From: Billgrantia kenyensis
GTDB taxonomy: Bacteria > Pseudomonadota > Gammaproteobacteria > Pseudomonadales > Halomonadaceae
Length of the DNA stretch: 64,000 nt
Direction: 5' to 3'
Assembly: GCF_013697085.1 (NCBI RefSeq)
Contig: NZ_JACEFT010000001.1
Coordinates: 248,001 to 312,000, forward strand
The translations under genes and the position numbers were made by a program. Shown here one piece after another: positions 1 through 8,125 of this stretch. The notes under the pieces were generated by a model. The model saw only the letters and a list, made by a program, of their open reading frames with translations, was not told the DNA's origin and did not search any database. The stretch's first letter is position 1; each line of letters starts with the position of its first letter.

Positions 1-716
1 CCTTTGGCGCCGGTGAGGAATACCTCGGAAATGCCGAGCTTTCCAACCGTACCGGCATCCCCCGCCCGACGGTATCGCGCCTGACCTACACCCTGACCCA
101 GCTCGGCTACCTCAGGCACAACACCCGGCTGGAGAAGTATCGCCTGGGGCCCGGCATCCTGGCGCTGGGCTATCGCTTCCTGGCCAGCCAGGGGATCCGC
201 GAGATCGCCCGACCCTTCATGCAGCAGTTCGCCGAGGCGACGGACTGCAACGTAAGCCTCGGGGCGGCGGACAAGACGGACATGGTCTATATCGAAAGCT
301 GCCACGGCAGCGGCCCGCTGATCGTCAGGCTCGATGTGGGCTCACGGCTGCCAATGGCAACGACGGCGATCGGCCGTGCCTGGCTCTGCGGGCTTTCCGA
401 AGCGCGTCGGGAGGCAGCGCTTGTCGAACTGGCCAAGGCGCATGGTAGCGACTGGCCAGCGCTGGAGAAGGGAATCAGGCGCAGCCAGGAAGAGTATGCC
501 CGTCACGGCTTCTGCCTGTCCGAGGGCGACTGGCAATCCCAGATCAGCGCCGTCGCCGTACCACTGGTGCTCGAGGATGGCGCCGAGGTGATGGCGATCA
601 ACTGCGGGGGGGCCGCCCATCGCCTCGGTCACTCCATCATGCTCGATAACCTCGGGCCGCGGCTGAAGGAAGTCGCACGTCGCATACTCGGGGAGTTGCG
701 TCACGGCGGTGGCTAG
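1..716 (+). CDS. IclR-family transcriptional regulator, 5' end cut by the window
   Basis: The frame is open from base 3 to the stop, giving 237 visible residues with no start codon, so the gene begins just left of the window. A winged helix-turn-helix is visible at the left edge (LSNRTGIPRPTVSRLTYTL), followed by the IclR effector domain, which includes DMVYIESCHG, the run LPMATTAIGRAWL and a C-terminal AINCGG segment. IclR regulators are usually 250-280 residues, so only the first few residues are missing. The family represses or activates small catabolic operons in response to a metabolite; the target here cannot be read because the upstream neighbour is outside the window. The next gene begins 114 bases downstream and is probably unrelated. 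Family call is firm; function is unknown. Confidence 0.9.
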   Translation, partial: FGAGEEYLGNAELSNRTGIPRPTVSRLTYTLTQLGYLRHNTRLEKYRLGPGILALGYRFLASQGIREIARPFMQQFAEATDCNVSLGAADKTDMVYIESCHGSGPLIVRLDVGSRLPMATTAIGRAWLCGLSEARREAALVELAKAHGSDWPALEKGIRRSQEEYARHGFCLSEGDWQSQISAVAVPLVLEDGAEVMAINCGGAAHRLGHSIMLDNLGPRLKEVARRILGELRHGGG

Positions 717-830
717 CAGCAGGCTCGATCGCTCCGCCTCGCTGTTACCTCACTGAATATGAGGATATAGTGATCGTCACAGGCCTTGCCGGCACCATGC
801 AACCTTCTCAAGGGGTGATGAACGACTCAC

Positions 831-1952
831 ATGCCTGACACCGTTTCTCGTCCCGGCACGCTCGAGCAGCAAGACGAGCGACTGAGCGCCGTCGGTGACT
901 GGACGCTAGCTCACTACGCCAGGCTGCGGGAGGCCGTGGTGCGCGCCCGCGGCGTCGAAACCGTAGACCTGGCAAGGCTCGGTGAGCTGGACACGTCAGG
1001 AGCCGCGCTGCTTGTCGAGTTGCTGGGCCCTGACAGCATTGCCAACATCGGCGAGTGGGCTCCCGCTCTCCCCGCCGAACGCCAGGCCCTGCTGAAAGCG
1101 GTTGCCGAGGCGACACGGACCCCGCTGACAGCTCCCCCCAAGCCGCGCATCACTCCCCTGACGGCGTTGGCCGGACTCGGTGAGTTGGCCGTACACCTGG
1201 CACGACAGCAGCTGCAGCTCGTGGCCTTCATTGGCCTGACGCTCAGCACCCTGTTCGCAACGCTCCTAACACCCTGGCGCTGGCGGGTCACCGCCCTGGT
1301 CGCACATGTCCAGCAGACCGGGCTCAACGCCATCCCCATCGTGGCGCTATTGACCTTCCTGGTGGGGGCGGTGGTGGCCTTCCTCGGCGCCACGGTGCTG
1401 CGCGACTTCGGGGCCACCATCTACACGGTAGACCTGGTGACCTACTCCTTTCTGCGGGAGTTCGGCGTCCTTCTTGCTGCCATCCTGCTGGCAGGTAGAA
1501 CCGCCAGTGCCTTCACCGCTCAAATAGGCTCGATGAAGGCCAATGAGGAGCTGGATGCCCTGCGCGCCCAGGGCCTCAATCCTGTCGAGCTGCTGGTGTT
1601 GCCGAGGGTGCTGGCAATGATGATCAGCCTGCCAATCCTGACCTTGGTCGGGATGCTGAGCGGGATGCTGGGAGGCGGCCTGGTATGCGCCCTTGCCCTG
1701 GATATCAGCCCCACCCAGTTTCTCAATATCCTGCAGCGAGATATTCCCCTGCGTCATTTCCTGATCGGCATGGTCAAGGCGCCAATTTTCGCTTTCCTGG
1801 TCGCGGTGATTGGCTGCCTCGAGGGTTTCAAGGCGGCTGCCAGCGCCCAGTCGGTTGGCGAGCACACCACCTCAAGCGTCGTGCAATCGATTTTCATGGT
1901 GATCCTGCTCGATGCCTTGGCTGCGCTGTTTTTCATGGAGATGGGGTGGTGA
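831..1952 (+). CDS. mlaE: MlaE-family lipid ABC transporter permease with N-terminal STAS domain
   Basis: 373 residues in two parts. Residues about 1-105 look like a STAS domain (VDLARLGELDTSGAALLVEL), the module supplied by the separate MlaB protein in E. coli. Residues about 120-373 are a hydrophobic MlaE permease with several membrane segments and the family stretches LVTYSFLREFGVLLAAILLA and MKANEELDALRAQGLNP. Fused STAS-MlaE permeases are known in proteobacterial MCE transporters. It forms the inner membrane channel with the ATPase that starts 4 bases before its stop (GTGA overlap). The ribosome site is weak: AAGGGGTG lies about 15 bases before the ATG. First gene of a four-gene operon (831-4301). 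Substrate is probably phospholipid by family; a role in solvent tolerance is possible but not shown. Confidence 0.88.
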   Translation: MPDTVSRPGTLEQQDERLSAVGDWTLAHYARLREAVVRARGVETVDLARLGELDTSGAALLVELLGPDSIANIGEWAPALPAERQALLKAVAEATRTPLTAPPKPRITPLTALAGLGELAVHLARQQLQLVAFIGLTLSTLFATLLTPWRWRVTALVAHVQQTGLNAIPIVALLTFLVGAVVAFLGATVLRDFGATIYTVDLVTYSFLREFGVLLAAILLAGRTASAFTAQIGSMKANEELDALRAQGLNPVELLVLPRVLAMMISLPILTLVGMLSGMLGGGLVCALALDISPTQFLNILQRDIPLRHFLIGMVKAPIFAFLVAVIGCLEGFKAAASAQSVGEHTTSSVVQSIFMVILLDALAALFFMEMGW

Positions 1953-2755
1953 GTCAAGCGAATGAGCCCGTCATCGAGATCCGCGGCCTGGTCAACCGCT
2001 TTGGCAGCCATGTGGTGCATGAGGACCTGGACCTGGATATTTGCCGCGGCGAAATTCTCGGCGTGGTGGGCGGTTCAGGGACCGGAAAGTCGGTTCTGCT
2101 ACGCAGCATCGTCGGCTTGAAGCGCCCCGATGGCGGCTCCATTCGCGTCTTCGGCGAGAACCTGCAGCGCCTGGCTCCCGCCAGGCGCGCCAAGGTCGAG
2201 CGTCGCTTCGGTGTGCTTTTCCAGCGTGGTGCCCTGTTCACTTCCCTCAACCTCCAGGAAAATGTCGCCCTGCCGCTGATCGAGCATGTGGGCATGCCGC
2301 GCACCGATGCCGAGCGTCTCGCTCGACTGAAGCTGGCCCTGGCGGGTCTGCCGCCCGACGCGGCGCGGCTCAACCCGGCTGAGCTCTCCGGCGGCATGGT
2401 CAAGCGTGCCGCGCTGGCCCGCGCGCTGGCCCTCGACCCCGAGGTGCTGTTTCTCGACGAACCCACGGCCGGACTCGACCCGATAGGTGCCGCTGCCTTC
2501 GACCGCTTGATCCTGACTCTGCGTGATGCCCTGGGTTTCAGCGTCTTCCTGGTCACCCACGACCTCGATACGCTGTACTCGAGCTGCGACCGGGTCGCGG
2601 TGATTGGCGACAAGCGGATACTGGTCGCCGATACGCTGTCAGTGGTAGAACGCACCGAAGACAGTTGGATTCGAGAATACTTTCACGGCCCCAGGGGGCG
2701 GGCAGCCAGCCAAGCCGCAAGCAACCCGTCGGCATTGCACAGGGAGAAGCGTTGA
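1949..2755 (+). CDS. mlaF: MlaF-family ABC transporter ATP-binding protein
   Basis: 268 residues from the GTG at 1949, which overlaps the permease stop by 4 bases; the frame is open further upstream, but only this start gives a normal-length ATPase. It carries a Walker A motif (GGSGTGKS), an LSGGMVKRAALARAL signature, Walker B (EVLFLDEPTAGLDP) and the H-loop LVTHDLD. LSGGMxKR in place of LSGGQxQR is typical of the MlaF/Ttg2A lipid-transport branch. It powers lipid movement through the MlaE permease. The stop codon overlaps the ATG of the MCE protein (TGATG), so the genes are translationally coupled. Confident family call. Confidence 0.92.
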   Translation: MSQANEPVIEIRGLVNRFGSHVVHEDLDLDICRGEILGVVGGSGTGKSVLLRSIVGLKRPDGGSIRVFGENLQRLAPARRAKVERRFGVLFQRGALFTSLNLQENVALPLIEHVGMPRTDAERLARLKLALAGLPPDAARLNPAELSGGMVKRAALARALALDPEVLFLDEPTAGLDPIGAAAFDRLILTLRDALGFSVFLVTHDLDTLYSSCDRVAVIGDKRILVADTLSVVERTEDSWIREYFHGPRGRAASQAASNPSALHREKR

Positions 2756-3693
2756 TGGAAACCCGCGCGCACCATGTCGTCATCGGCCTGTTCATCGTGC
2801 TGACGGCCGTTGGCGGGACACTGTTTGCCCTATGGCTCAACCAGAGTACTCGCGACCAGGCCTACACGGAGTACGAAGTGCTCTTCAATCACGGTGTCAG
2901 CGGCCTCTCGGAGGGCAACGCCGTGGAGTACAGCGGCGTCCGCGTCGGCGACGTCCTCGATCTTCGCCTCGACCCAGCCGACCCACGCAACGTGAAGGCC
3001 ATCATCCGGGTGGAAAGCCAGGTGCCCATCCGCCAGGACACACGGGCACGCCTCGCCTTGGCCAACATTACCGGCAGCATGTCCATCCAGCTCCACGGTG
3101 GCACGCCAGAGAGCCCGCTACTCGTTACCCGAGCAGGTCACCCGCCTCGCATCGTCGCCGACCAGTCTCCACTGGGCGCCCTGCTCAGCGACAGCGAGGA
3201 GCTGCTGGGCAATGTCAATCGCGTACTCTCACGCCTGGAAGCCGTGCTCTCTGACGAGAACGTGGCAAGTGTCGAGCAGATACTGGCCAACCTGGAACGC
3301 ACCACGGCTCAGTTTGCCGCCATCGGCGATGCTCCCGGTCGCGTCGCAGAAAGCATGGCCGACGTTTCCCAGGAGGCGGCGCGTGCCTTGGCGGAATTCC
3401 GTGAATTGGCCAACCGCACCAGCGGCATGATGCAGGGCCAGGCAGAGGGCATCATGGTCGACGCCCGTCAGCTCACCTCCAGCCTGGCCCGAACGGCTCA
3501 GAGCCTGGAATCATTGCTGGAGGAGAATCAGGAGGCCCTGGAAAGCGGCATGCGCGGTGTCCAGGGGCTCGGACCGGCTACCCTGGAGTTGCGCAACACC
3601 CTCTCGGCCCTCAATCGGCTGGTGCGCCGCATGGAAGACAATCCACGTGATTTCCTGCTGGGTCGTGATCGGGTCGAGGAGTTCACCCCATGA
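2755..3693 (+). CDS. mlaD: MlaD-like MCE-domain protein, membrane-anchored
   Basis: 312 residues from the ATG at 2755, whose first base is the last base of the preceding TGA. One N-terminal membrane anchor (residues about 8-29, VVIGLFIVLTAVGGTLFALW) is followed by a single MCE domain at about 38-120 (VSGLSEGNAVEYSGVRVGDV and ANITGSMSIQLHGG). After that comes a long, probably helical or coiled-coil tail of about 160 residues. MCE proteins form rings that carry lipid across the periplasm. The long tail resembles MCE proteins that build an extended helical tunnel more than the short E. coli MlaD. The stop overlaps the next ATG (ATGA). The MCE call is firm; orthology to E. coli MlaD is not implied. 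Confidence 0.88.
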   Translation: METRAHHVVIGLFIVLTAVGGTLFALWLNQSTRDQAYTEYEVLFNHGVSGLSEGNAVEYSGVRVGDVLDLRLDPADPRNVKAIIRVESQVPIRQDTRARLALANITGSMSIQLHGGTPESPLLVTRAGHPPRIVADQSPLGALLSDSEELLGNVNRVLSRLEAVLSDENVASVEQILANLERTTAQFAAIGDAPGRVAESMADVSQEAARALAEFRELANRTSGMMQGQAEGIMVDARQLTSSLARTAQSLESLLEENQEALESGMRGVQGLGPATLELRNTLSALNRLVRRMEDNPRDFLLGRDRVEEFTP

Positions 3694-4301
3694 AGCGCAC
3701 TTCTACTCTGGCCGGTGTACTGTTGGCTGCCTTCAGCCTGACACTGGCGGGTTGCAATCTGGTGCCGGAGCGCCAGTCCACGGCTCTGTACAATCTACCT
3801 GCTCAGGCGATCGAACCGGCCGCTCCGGGGGTCGATACCACGCTGCGCCTTTCAACACCCAGGGCCAGCGGTCTGCTGGAAGGCTCACGTATCGTCGTCG
3901 AACCGCAACCCAACCAGCTACGGGTCTATCAGGGGGTTCGCTGGTCCGACACCATGCCACAGCTCGTCCGCGATCGCTTGGTCGACGCCTTCCAGGACGA
4001 TGGCCGAATCCCGCGCCTGGCGCATGCGGAAAGCACCGTGTCGGCGGAAGTGGAGCTGCTCAGCGACCTGCGAACCTTTCACAGCGTGTATGACGGTGCG
4101 CTCCCCGAAGCCGTGGTACGGCTGGATGTCCGCCTGGTCGAAACCCGTTCACAGCGGCTCATTGCCAGCCAGCGATTCAGGCAGCGACACCAGGCCGAAA
4201 GCGAGGCCATTCCTGATGTCGTCACGGCCTTCGGCGCGGCCACGGACAGGCTGGTCGGTGAGCTGGTCGACTGGACCGTAAGCCAGCTCGGCAACCGCTG
4301 A
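3690..4301 (+). CDS. ABC-type transport auxiliary lipoprotein (PqiC-like)
   Basis: 203 residues. The N-terminus is a lipoprotein signal with lipobox LAGC (cysteine at residue 22), so the mature protein is lipid-anchored, probably in the outer membrane. The body (TALYNLPAQAIEPA, then SRIVVEPQPNQLRVYQGVRW and LVRDRLVDAFQDDGRI) matches the auxiliary lipoprotein family that includes PqiC/YmbA and accompanies MCE transporters. Its ATG overlaps the stop of the MCE gene by 4 bases, which confirms it as the fourth operon member. It probably receives the MCE protein at the outer membrane. There is no MlaC-like periplasmic shuttle or separate MlaB gene here; the lipoprotein and the fused STAS domain may fill those roles. 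Confidence 0.85.
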   Translation: MKRTSTLAGVLLAAFSLTLAGCNLVPERQSTALYNLPAQAIEPAAPGVDTTLRLSTPRASGLLEGSRIVVEPQPNQLRVYQGVRWSDTMPQLVRDRLVDAFQDDGRIPRLAHAESTVSAEVELLSDLRTFHSVYDGALPEAVVRLDVRLVETRSQRLIASQRFRQRHQAESEAIPDVVTAFGAATDRLVGELVDWTVSQLGNR

Positions 4302-4329
4302 GTCTGCCCAACCTCCCCATGAATTATAG

Positions 4330-4340
4330 ATACTTGGTAT
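4330..4340. promoter_or_regulatory. Short inverted repeat upstream of the CsiR-like gene
   Basis: ATAC-TTG-GTAT is a perfect 4+3+4 inverted repeat in AT-rich DNA 67 bases before the GntR gene. GntR regulators often bind such sites at their own promoters. It is short enough to be chance. Confidence 0.2.
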
Positions 4341-4406
4341 AAATGCCGAGCGGTTACCGACAATGGCTGCGTTTAGGTATCATGTCAGGCAAACTCAAGG
4401 GAACCA

Positions 4407-5105
4407 ATGACAATGACCATGGACATCTCGCCACGCCAGAATCTCGCCATCAGTGCCTATCACTGGCTCAAGCGAGACATCACGCGAGGTGAATTCCAGC
4501 CGGGCGAAAAGCTGCTCATGAGCCGCCTCAAGGAGCGTTACAACCTGGGCATCGGCCCGCTCCGCGAGGCCTTGTCCCAGCTCGTGGCCGAGCGTCTGGT
4601 GGTGGCCATCAGCCAGCGTGGCTATCGCGTCGCCCCGATGTCGCTGGATGAGCTGGCGGATCTCTACGATGCTCGCGCCCAGCTCGAGGGGCTGATCCTC
4701 CAGCTTGCCATCGAGCGTGGCGACGATGCCTGGGAAGCCGATATCCTGGCCAAGGCGCACACCCTGGCCAAGGTCATGGAAGTCAATTCTCCCGAGGAGT
4801 TGCTGGACGTCTGGGACACACGCCACAAGGCCTTCCACACGGCCATTGCCAGCGGTTGCCGCTCCCCTCACCTGCTGCAGGTACGTGAAAGCCTGTTCGA
4901 CCAGGTAGAACGCTATCGGCACCTGTGGCTGCGTGAAACCGTCTTTTCCGAAGAGGCCCTGGAGCGCAAGCGACAGGAACACGCTGCCCTGGTCGAAGTC
5001 ATCCTCGACCGCCGGGCCGATAGCGCCGCCGAAATGATGCGCGAGCACCTGATGACACCTGTGCCCATCATCACTGAAGTGATGACACGACGCGGGCTGA
5101 CCTGA
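4407..5105 (+). CDS. GntR-family (FadR/FCD subgroup) regulator, CsiR-like
   Basis: 232 residues. An N-terminal winged helix (AYHWLKRDITRGEFQPGEKL, then RYNLGIGPLREALSQLVAER) is followed by an all-helical FCD effector domain with the metal or ligand residues expected around DARAQLEGLIL and TRHKAFHTAIASG. The segment GIGPLREALSQLVAERLV is close to E. coli CsiR (GlaR), which represses glutarate/2-hydroxyglutarate use. None of the csiD-lhgO-gab genes lies nearby, so the target may differ. A further ATG at 4413 is also possible as the start. It stands alone between the lipid-transport operon and a small ribbon-helix-helix gene, 105 bases after the former. The class is firm; the effector is inferred only by resemblance. 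Confidence 0.85.
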   Translation: MTMTMDISPRQNLAISAYHWLKRDITRGEFQPGEKLLMSRLKERYNLGIGPLREALSQLVAERLVVAISQRGYRVAPMSLDELADLYDARAQLEGLILQLAIERGDDAWEADILAKAHTLAKVMEVNSPEELLDVWDTRHKAFHTAIASGCRSPHLLQVRESLFDQVERYRHLWLRETVFSEEALERKRQEHAALVEVILDRRADSAAEMMREHLMTPVPIITEVMTRRGLT

Positions 5106-5130
5106 ACTTCACGAACTTCACGAACTTCAC
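5104..5130. repeat. Three perfect tandem copies of a 9-base unit (GAACTTCAC)
   Basis: GAACTTCAC occurs three times head to tail, starting inside the TGA stop of the GntR gene. It looks like a slipped-strand expansion. The unit is a multiple of three, but it lies outside the reading frame, so copy number would not change the protein. Confidence 0.9.
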
Positions 5131-5264
5131 CTCGGCGTCATTTGCCTGTCATGTGCCGGCGTCATCATGCTGGTGACAGATCGCCCGGATCGTCTTATGT
5201 TGAAAGCTGAAAGTGAAGTGCGTCCACGTACAGCCAGGCTGCCCAGGGGCCTACGGAGGGAGTC

Positions 5265-5486
5265 ATGCCACATCTGCTCAGGTTTTCCCGCGATATTGAG
5301 ACCCGCCTCGAGCGCCTCGCCCAGAGTACAGGCCAGAGCAAGGCTGAACTGATCGAGCGCTGCCTGGGTGTGGGCATTCGCGATCTCGAGGCCCAACTGC
5401 TGCTGGAAGACGCCCTCAATCCACCCATGGGGGTCGATAGACCCAGCCTCGACCAGGTGCTGCGCGAGAGTGGCCTCGGCGCCTGA
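5265..5486 (+). CDS. Small ribbon-helix-helix-like protein
   Basis: 73 residues with a good ribosome site (GGAGG, 5 bases before ATG). The start LLRFSRDIETRLERLAQSTG followed by QSKAELIERCLGVGIRDLEA has the strand-helix-helix pattern of CopG/Arc-type DNA-binding proteins, which are often antitoxins or small repressors. The acidic, proline-containing tail (ALNPPMGVDRPSLDQVLRES) could be a toxin-binding segment. No toxin-sized gene follows: the next gene is the convergent pxpC, 9 bases past the stop. It could therefore be an orphan antitoxin or a local repressor. Codon use and ribosome site support a real gene; the fold is inferred from pattern only. Confidence 0.65.
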   Translation: MPHLLRFSRDIETRLERLAQSTGQSKAELIERCLGVGIRDLEAQLLLEDALNPPMGVDRPSLDQVLRESGLGA

Positions 5487-5495
5487 CTGAGCCGC

Positions 5496-6434
5496 TCACT
5501 GCAACGCTGCCAGGCAGCGTCGATGGACTTGCAGCGCCTGTTCGCGTGCGGTCGCCACGAGCCTTACCTCGCGCCCCGGCAGGCATTGTGACAGGCGGGC
5601 TACGGCAAGCGGCGTCAGCGCACCAAGACGTGGATAGCCACCGATCGTCTGGCGGTCGTTGAGTAGCACTATCGGTTGGCCGTCAGGTGGCACCTGTACC
5701 GCCCCCAGGGGTATGCCCTCCGAAATCATGCTGCCCAGGCGGCAGACCAGGCGCGGCCCCACCAGCCGGACGCCCATACGGTCGGCGCGATCGTCGACCT
5801 GCCAGGGCAGGTTGAAGGCGCGCGACAGGCTGGCACCGCTGAAGTGGCCGATCTGGGCACCGGGTACCAGCGCCAGGTAATTTCCTGATAGCGACAAGCT
5901 GGTCGCTGGCTCGAATGGCAGTCCGCGACTGCCGGACGAACGGCCATGCCATTCCAGGCTGTCGCCCACCATCAGCGTCCGGCCATCGCCATGCTGACCG
6001 CCCAACTGCTCCCGAGGCGTGGCGCTGCGGCTGCCAAGCACCTTCGGTACAGAGAAGCCGCCAGGTACCGCCAGGTAGGCACGCAGCCCATTGCGTGGTT
6101 GACGAAAGACCAGGCGTTGCCCGGCGCGAACCTCGAAGCTGGCGCCAGGCAGCAGGGAGCGGTCATCCAGCTGAGCGTCGAGGTCGGCCCCCATCAGCGC
6201 CAGCGTTGCATCCGCCTGCGCTTCCAGCTCAAGACCGCCGCCGATGACGATTTCCAGCGCCGCGGCATCGAGTGCATTCCCCAGTAGCCAATTGGCCCAG
6301 TGAAACGAGAACCAATCGGCAGCGCCGCCTTGGGTGACACCTAGGTGGCGAACCCCGTAGCGGCCGTTATCCACCACCAGTGCCAGCGGGCCGGCTCTCA
6401 CGACACGCAGTGAACCGTACTCGCCTGAGCTCAT
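5496..6434 (-). CDS. pxpC: 5-oxoprolinase subunit C (biotin-dependent carboxyltransferase-like)
   Basis: 312 residues from the ATG at 6434, which overlaps the pxpB stop (ATGA); the frame is open further upstream but that part runs through pxpB. Family features are the start VVRAGPLALVVDNGRYGVRH, then GGAADWFSFHWANWLLGN and the segment MISEGIPLGAVQVPPDGQPI near residue 250. PxpC works with PxpA and PxpB to convert 5-oxoproline plus ATP into glutamate, clearing the cyclised glutamate by-product. Last gene of the pxpA-pxpB-pxpC operon, a common order in bacteria. Length is normal. Older annotations call this family urea amidolyase-like or KipA. Confidence 0.93.
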   Translation of the reverse strand: MSSGEYGSLRVVRAGPLALVVDNGRYGVRHLGVTQGGAADWFSFHWANWLLGNALDAAALEIVIGGGLELEAQADATLALMGADLDAQLDDRSLLPGASFEVRAGQRLVFRQPRNGLRAYLAVPGGFSVPKVLGSRSATPREQLGGQHGDGRTLMVGDSLEWHGRSSGSRGLPFEPATSLSLSGNYLALVPGAQIGHFSGASLSRAFNLPWQVDDRADRMGVRLVGPRLVCRLGSMISEGIPLGAVQVPPDGQPIVLLNDRQTIGGYPRLGALTPLAVARLSQCLPGREVRLVATAREQALQVHRRCLAALQ

Positions 6435-7150
6435 GGTGCGGCCTCCAGCGGTGTCGTATCTCCGCCCTGAGCAACGAACTCTTCGCGGCTGATTGGCTGG
6501 AACCGCACCCGATCGCCAGGCCTCAGCAGAGGCTCGCCACGCAGGGCGTACTCGAACAGCGGAAAAGTGGTACGGCCCAGGATGTTCCATCCCCCTGGGG
6601 ACAGCAGCGGATAGATGGCCGTTTGCCGCTCGGCAATGCCCACGCTGCCTGCGGCCACCCGGCGTCTGGGCGTCTTCAGGCGCGGTGTCGCCAAGGCCTC
6701 GTGCACCAGGCCCATGAAGCCGTAACCGGGTGCAAACCCCAGCGCGAAGACGTAGTAGTCCCGGCTGCAGTGTCGCTTCACCACGTCTTCCTCAGCGATT
6801 CCTGCCTGCTGGGCGACGCGGGTGAGTTCGGGTCCAACGCTGGGATCGTACCAGACCGGCACCTCATGTCGTCGCCCCTGCCTGGTGTCAGTCGGTTGCA
6901 GAGACTCGAGTACCTGTTCGATTCGCTGCAGGGCTTCTGCGTGGCTGAGCCGCAGGGCGTCATAGTGAACCATCAGCGTGGTGTAGGACGGCACCAGGTC
7001 GATCAGGTCCTCGGCAAAGACTTGCCGAAGTTGCTTGTCGGCAGCCACGATCCAGCCCATGTTGGTTTCGTCGATCGTATCGAAGAGTCGCACCATCAAC
7101 GCGTCCATTGCCACGAGCTCGATCCGTGCCGCCCGTTTCATCTCGCTCAT
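6431..7150 (-). CDS. pxpB: 5-oxoprolinase subunit B (KipI family)
   Basis: 239 residues, normal for PxpB. Recognisable pieces are the N-terminal VRLFDTIDETNMGWIVAADK, the central SVGPELTRVAQQAGIAEEDV, and the family motif YYVFALGFAPGYGFMGLVHE followed by LKTPRRRVAAGSVGIAERQT and YPLLSPGGWNILGRT. It forms the cyclophilin-like partner of PxpC in 5-oxoprolinase and is the homologue of Bacillus KipI. Only 9 bases separate it from pxpA upstream, and it overlaps pxpC by 4 bases, so the three are co-translated. Confident. Confidence 0.94.
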   Translation of the reverse strand: MSEMKRAARIELVAMDALMVRLFDTIDETNMGWIVAADKQLRQVFAEDLIDLVPSYTTLMVHYDALRLSHAEALQRIEQVLESLQPTDTRQGRRHEVPVWYDPSVGPELTRVAQQAGIAEEDVVKRHCSRDYYVFALGFAPGYGFMGLVHEALATPRLKTPRRRVAAGSVGIAERQTAIYPLLSPGGWNILGRTTFPLFEYALRGEPLLRPGDRVRFQPISREEFVAQGGDTTPLEAAP

Positions 7151-7159
7151 CTGGTTTCG

Positions 7160-7912
7160 TCACACCCTGTCGAGGGTCTGGAAGGCATCGCGAATGGCAC
7201 GTACTGCCGCCACGGATTCGGGATTGTCGCCGTGTACACAAAGGGTGTCGCAGGGCAGGTGCAGCGAAGTGCCGTCGTTCGCCTGCAGGGGTTCGCCGCG
7301 GGCGAGCCTCACCGCCTGGGCCACGATGATCTCCTGGTCATGGTGCACAGCCCCCGGTTCGCGCCGCGAAACGAGATGGCCCTGGGCGTCATAGGCCCGG
7401 TCGGCGAAGGTCTCGAACCAGATGGCCACACCCATTTCCCGGGCCAGGCGACGGCTGGGTTCGGGCTCGGCAGTTGCCATCAGCATCAGCGGCAGCGCGG
7501 CATCGTAGCTGCGCACGGCGCGCATCACCGCCCGCAGCAGCTCGGCATCGCGGGCCATGTCGTTGTAGAGTGCACCATGTGGCTTGATGTATTGCAGTTT
7601 GGTGCCCTCTGCCTCGCATATCCCCGCCAGGGCGCCAACCTGGTACAGCACCATGTCCTCGACTTCCGCCGGCGGACAGTTCATGGAACGGCGGCCGAAA
7701 CCCATCAGGTCGGGATAGCCCGGATGCGCGCCGACCCTGACGCCGTGCTCGACGGCAAGCCTGACCGTGCGCCGCATGACGTGGGGGTCGGAAGCGTGAA
7801 AACCACAGGCGATATTGGCGCAATCGACGTGGGGCATGACCTCGCTATCCAGCCCGAGAGAGTAATTGCCGAAGCTTTCTCCCATGTCGCAATTGAGCAG
7901 CGGTACGGTCAT
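7160..7912 (-). CDS. pxpA: 5-oxoprolinase subunit A (LamB/YcsF family)
   Basis: 250 residues. It begins with the family signature [20 protein letters not shown] and continues with [39 protein letters not shown] and [15 protein letters not shown], which carry the conserved Asp, His and Lys residues of the family. PxpA is the ring-handling subunit of the ATP-dependent 5-oxoprolinase complex, acting in the cytoplasm. First gene of the minus-strand operon. Its promoter must lie in the 213-base gap shared with the divergent VOC/LysR/TRAP genes (7913-8125). Confident. Confidence 0.95.
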   Translation of the reverse strand: MTVPLLNCDMGESFGNYSLGLDSEVMPHVDCANIACGFHASDPHVMRRTVRLAVEHGVRVGAHPGYPDLMGFGRRSMNCPPAEVEDMVLYQVGALAGICEAEGTKLQYIKPHGALYNDMARDAELLRAVMRAVRSYDAALPLMLMATAEPEPSRRLAREMGVAIWFETFADRAYDAQGHLVSRREPGAVHHDQEIIVAQAVRLARGEPLQANDGTSLHLPCDTLCVHGDNPESVAAVRAIRDAFQTLDRV

Positions 7913-8000
7913 GTAGTCTCCTGTTGGATGCGTTGTTGTTTGAGGAAAGACGACGTTCTCACTATATGAAGCGGCCTGCTCTCAGGCCAATCGTTTTTCA

Positions 8001-8020
8001 CGATACTAAATATCGGTATC
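8001..8020. promoter_or_regulatory. Nested inverted repeats in the pxpA / VOC-LysR divergent region
   Basis: CGATA-CTAAA-TATCG (8001-8015) is a perfect 5+5+5 inverted repeat, and GATAC (8002-8006) pairs with GTATC (8016-8020). The surrounding DNA is AT-rich, unlike the genes. Its place midway between divergent genes, with a LysR gene close by, fits an operator; the regulator is not known. Confidence 0.35.
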
Positions 8021-8125
8021 GCCTATCATATTGTTATTGTGCGGAAAAATGGTTGACGTCATAGCGCATGGCGATTATCAATGAAGCAATCCCGCTACAT
8101 AATGCCAACAAGAGGAGTCCCCCTA

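Noticed and set aside
5134-5260. A toxin gene paired with the RHH-like protein
   Set aside because: No open frame of suitable size with a ribosome site was found on either side; the open frames there are shadows.
6380-7969. A 529-codon plus-strand open frame opposite pxpABC
   Set aside because: It is antisense to three clear genes, lacks family features, and long antisense frames are common in high-GC DNA.
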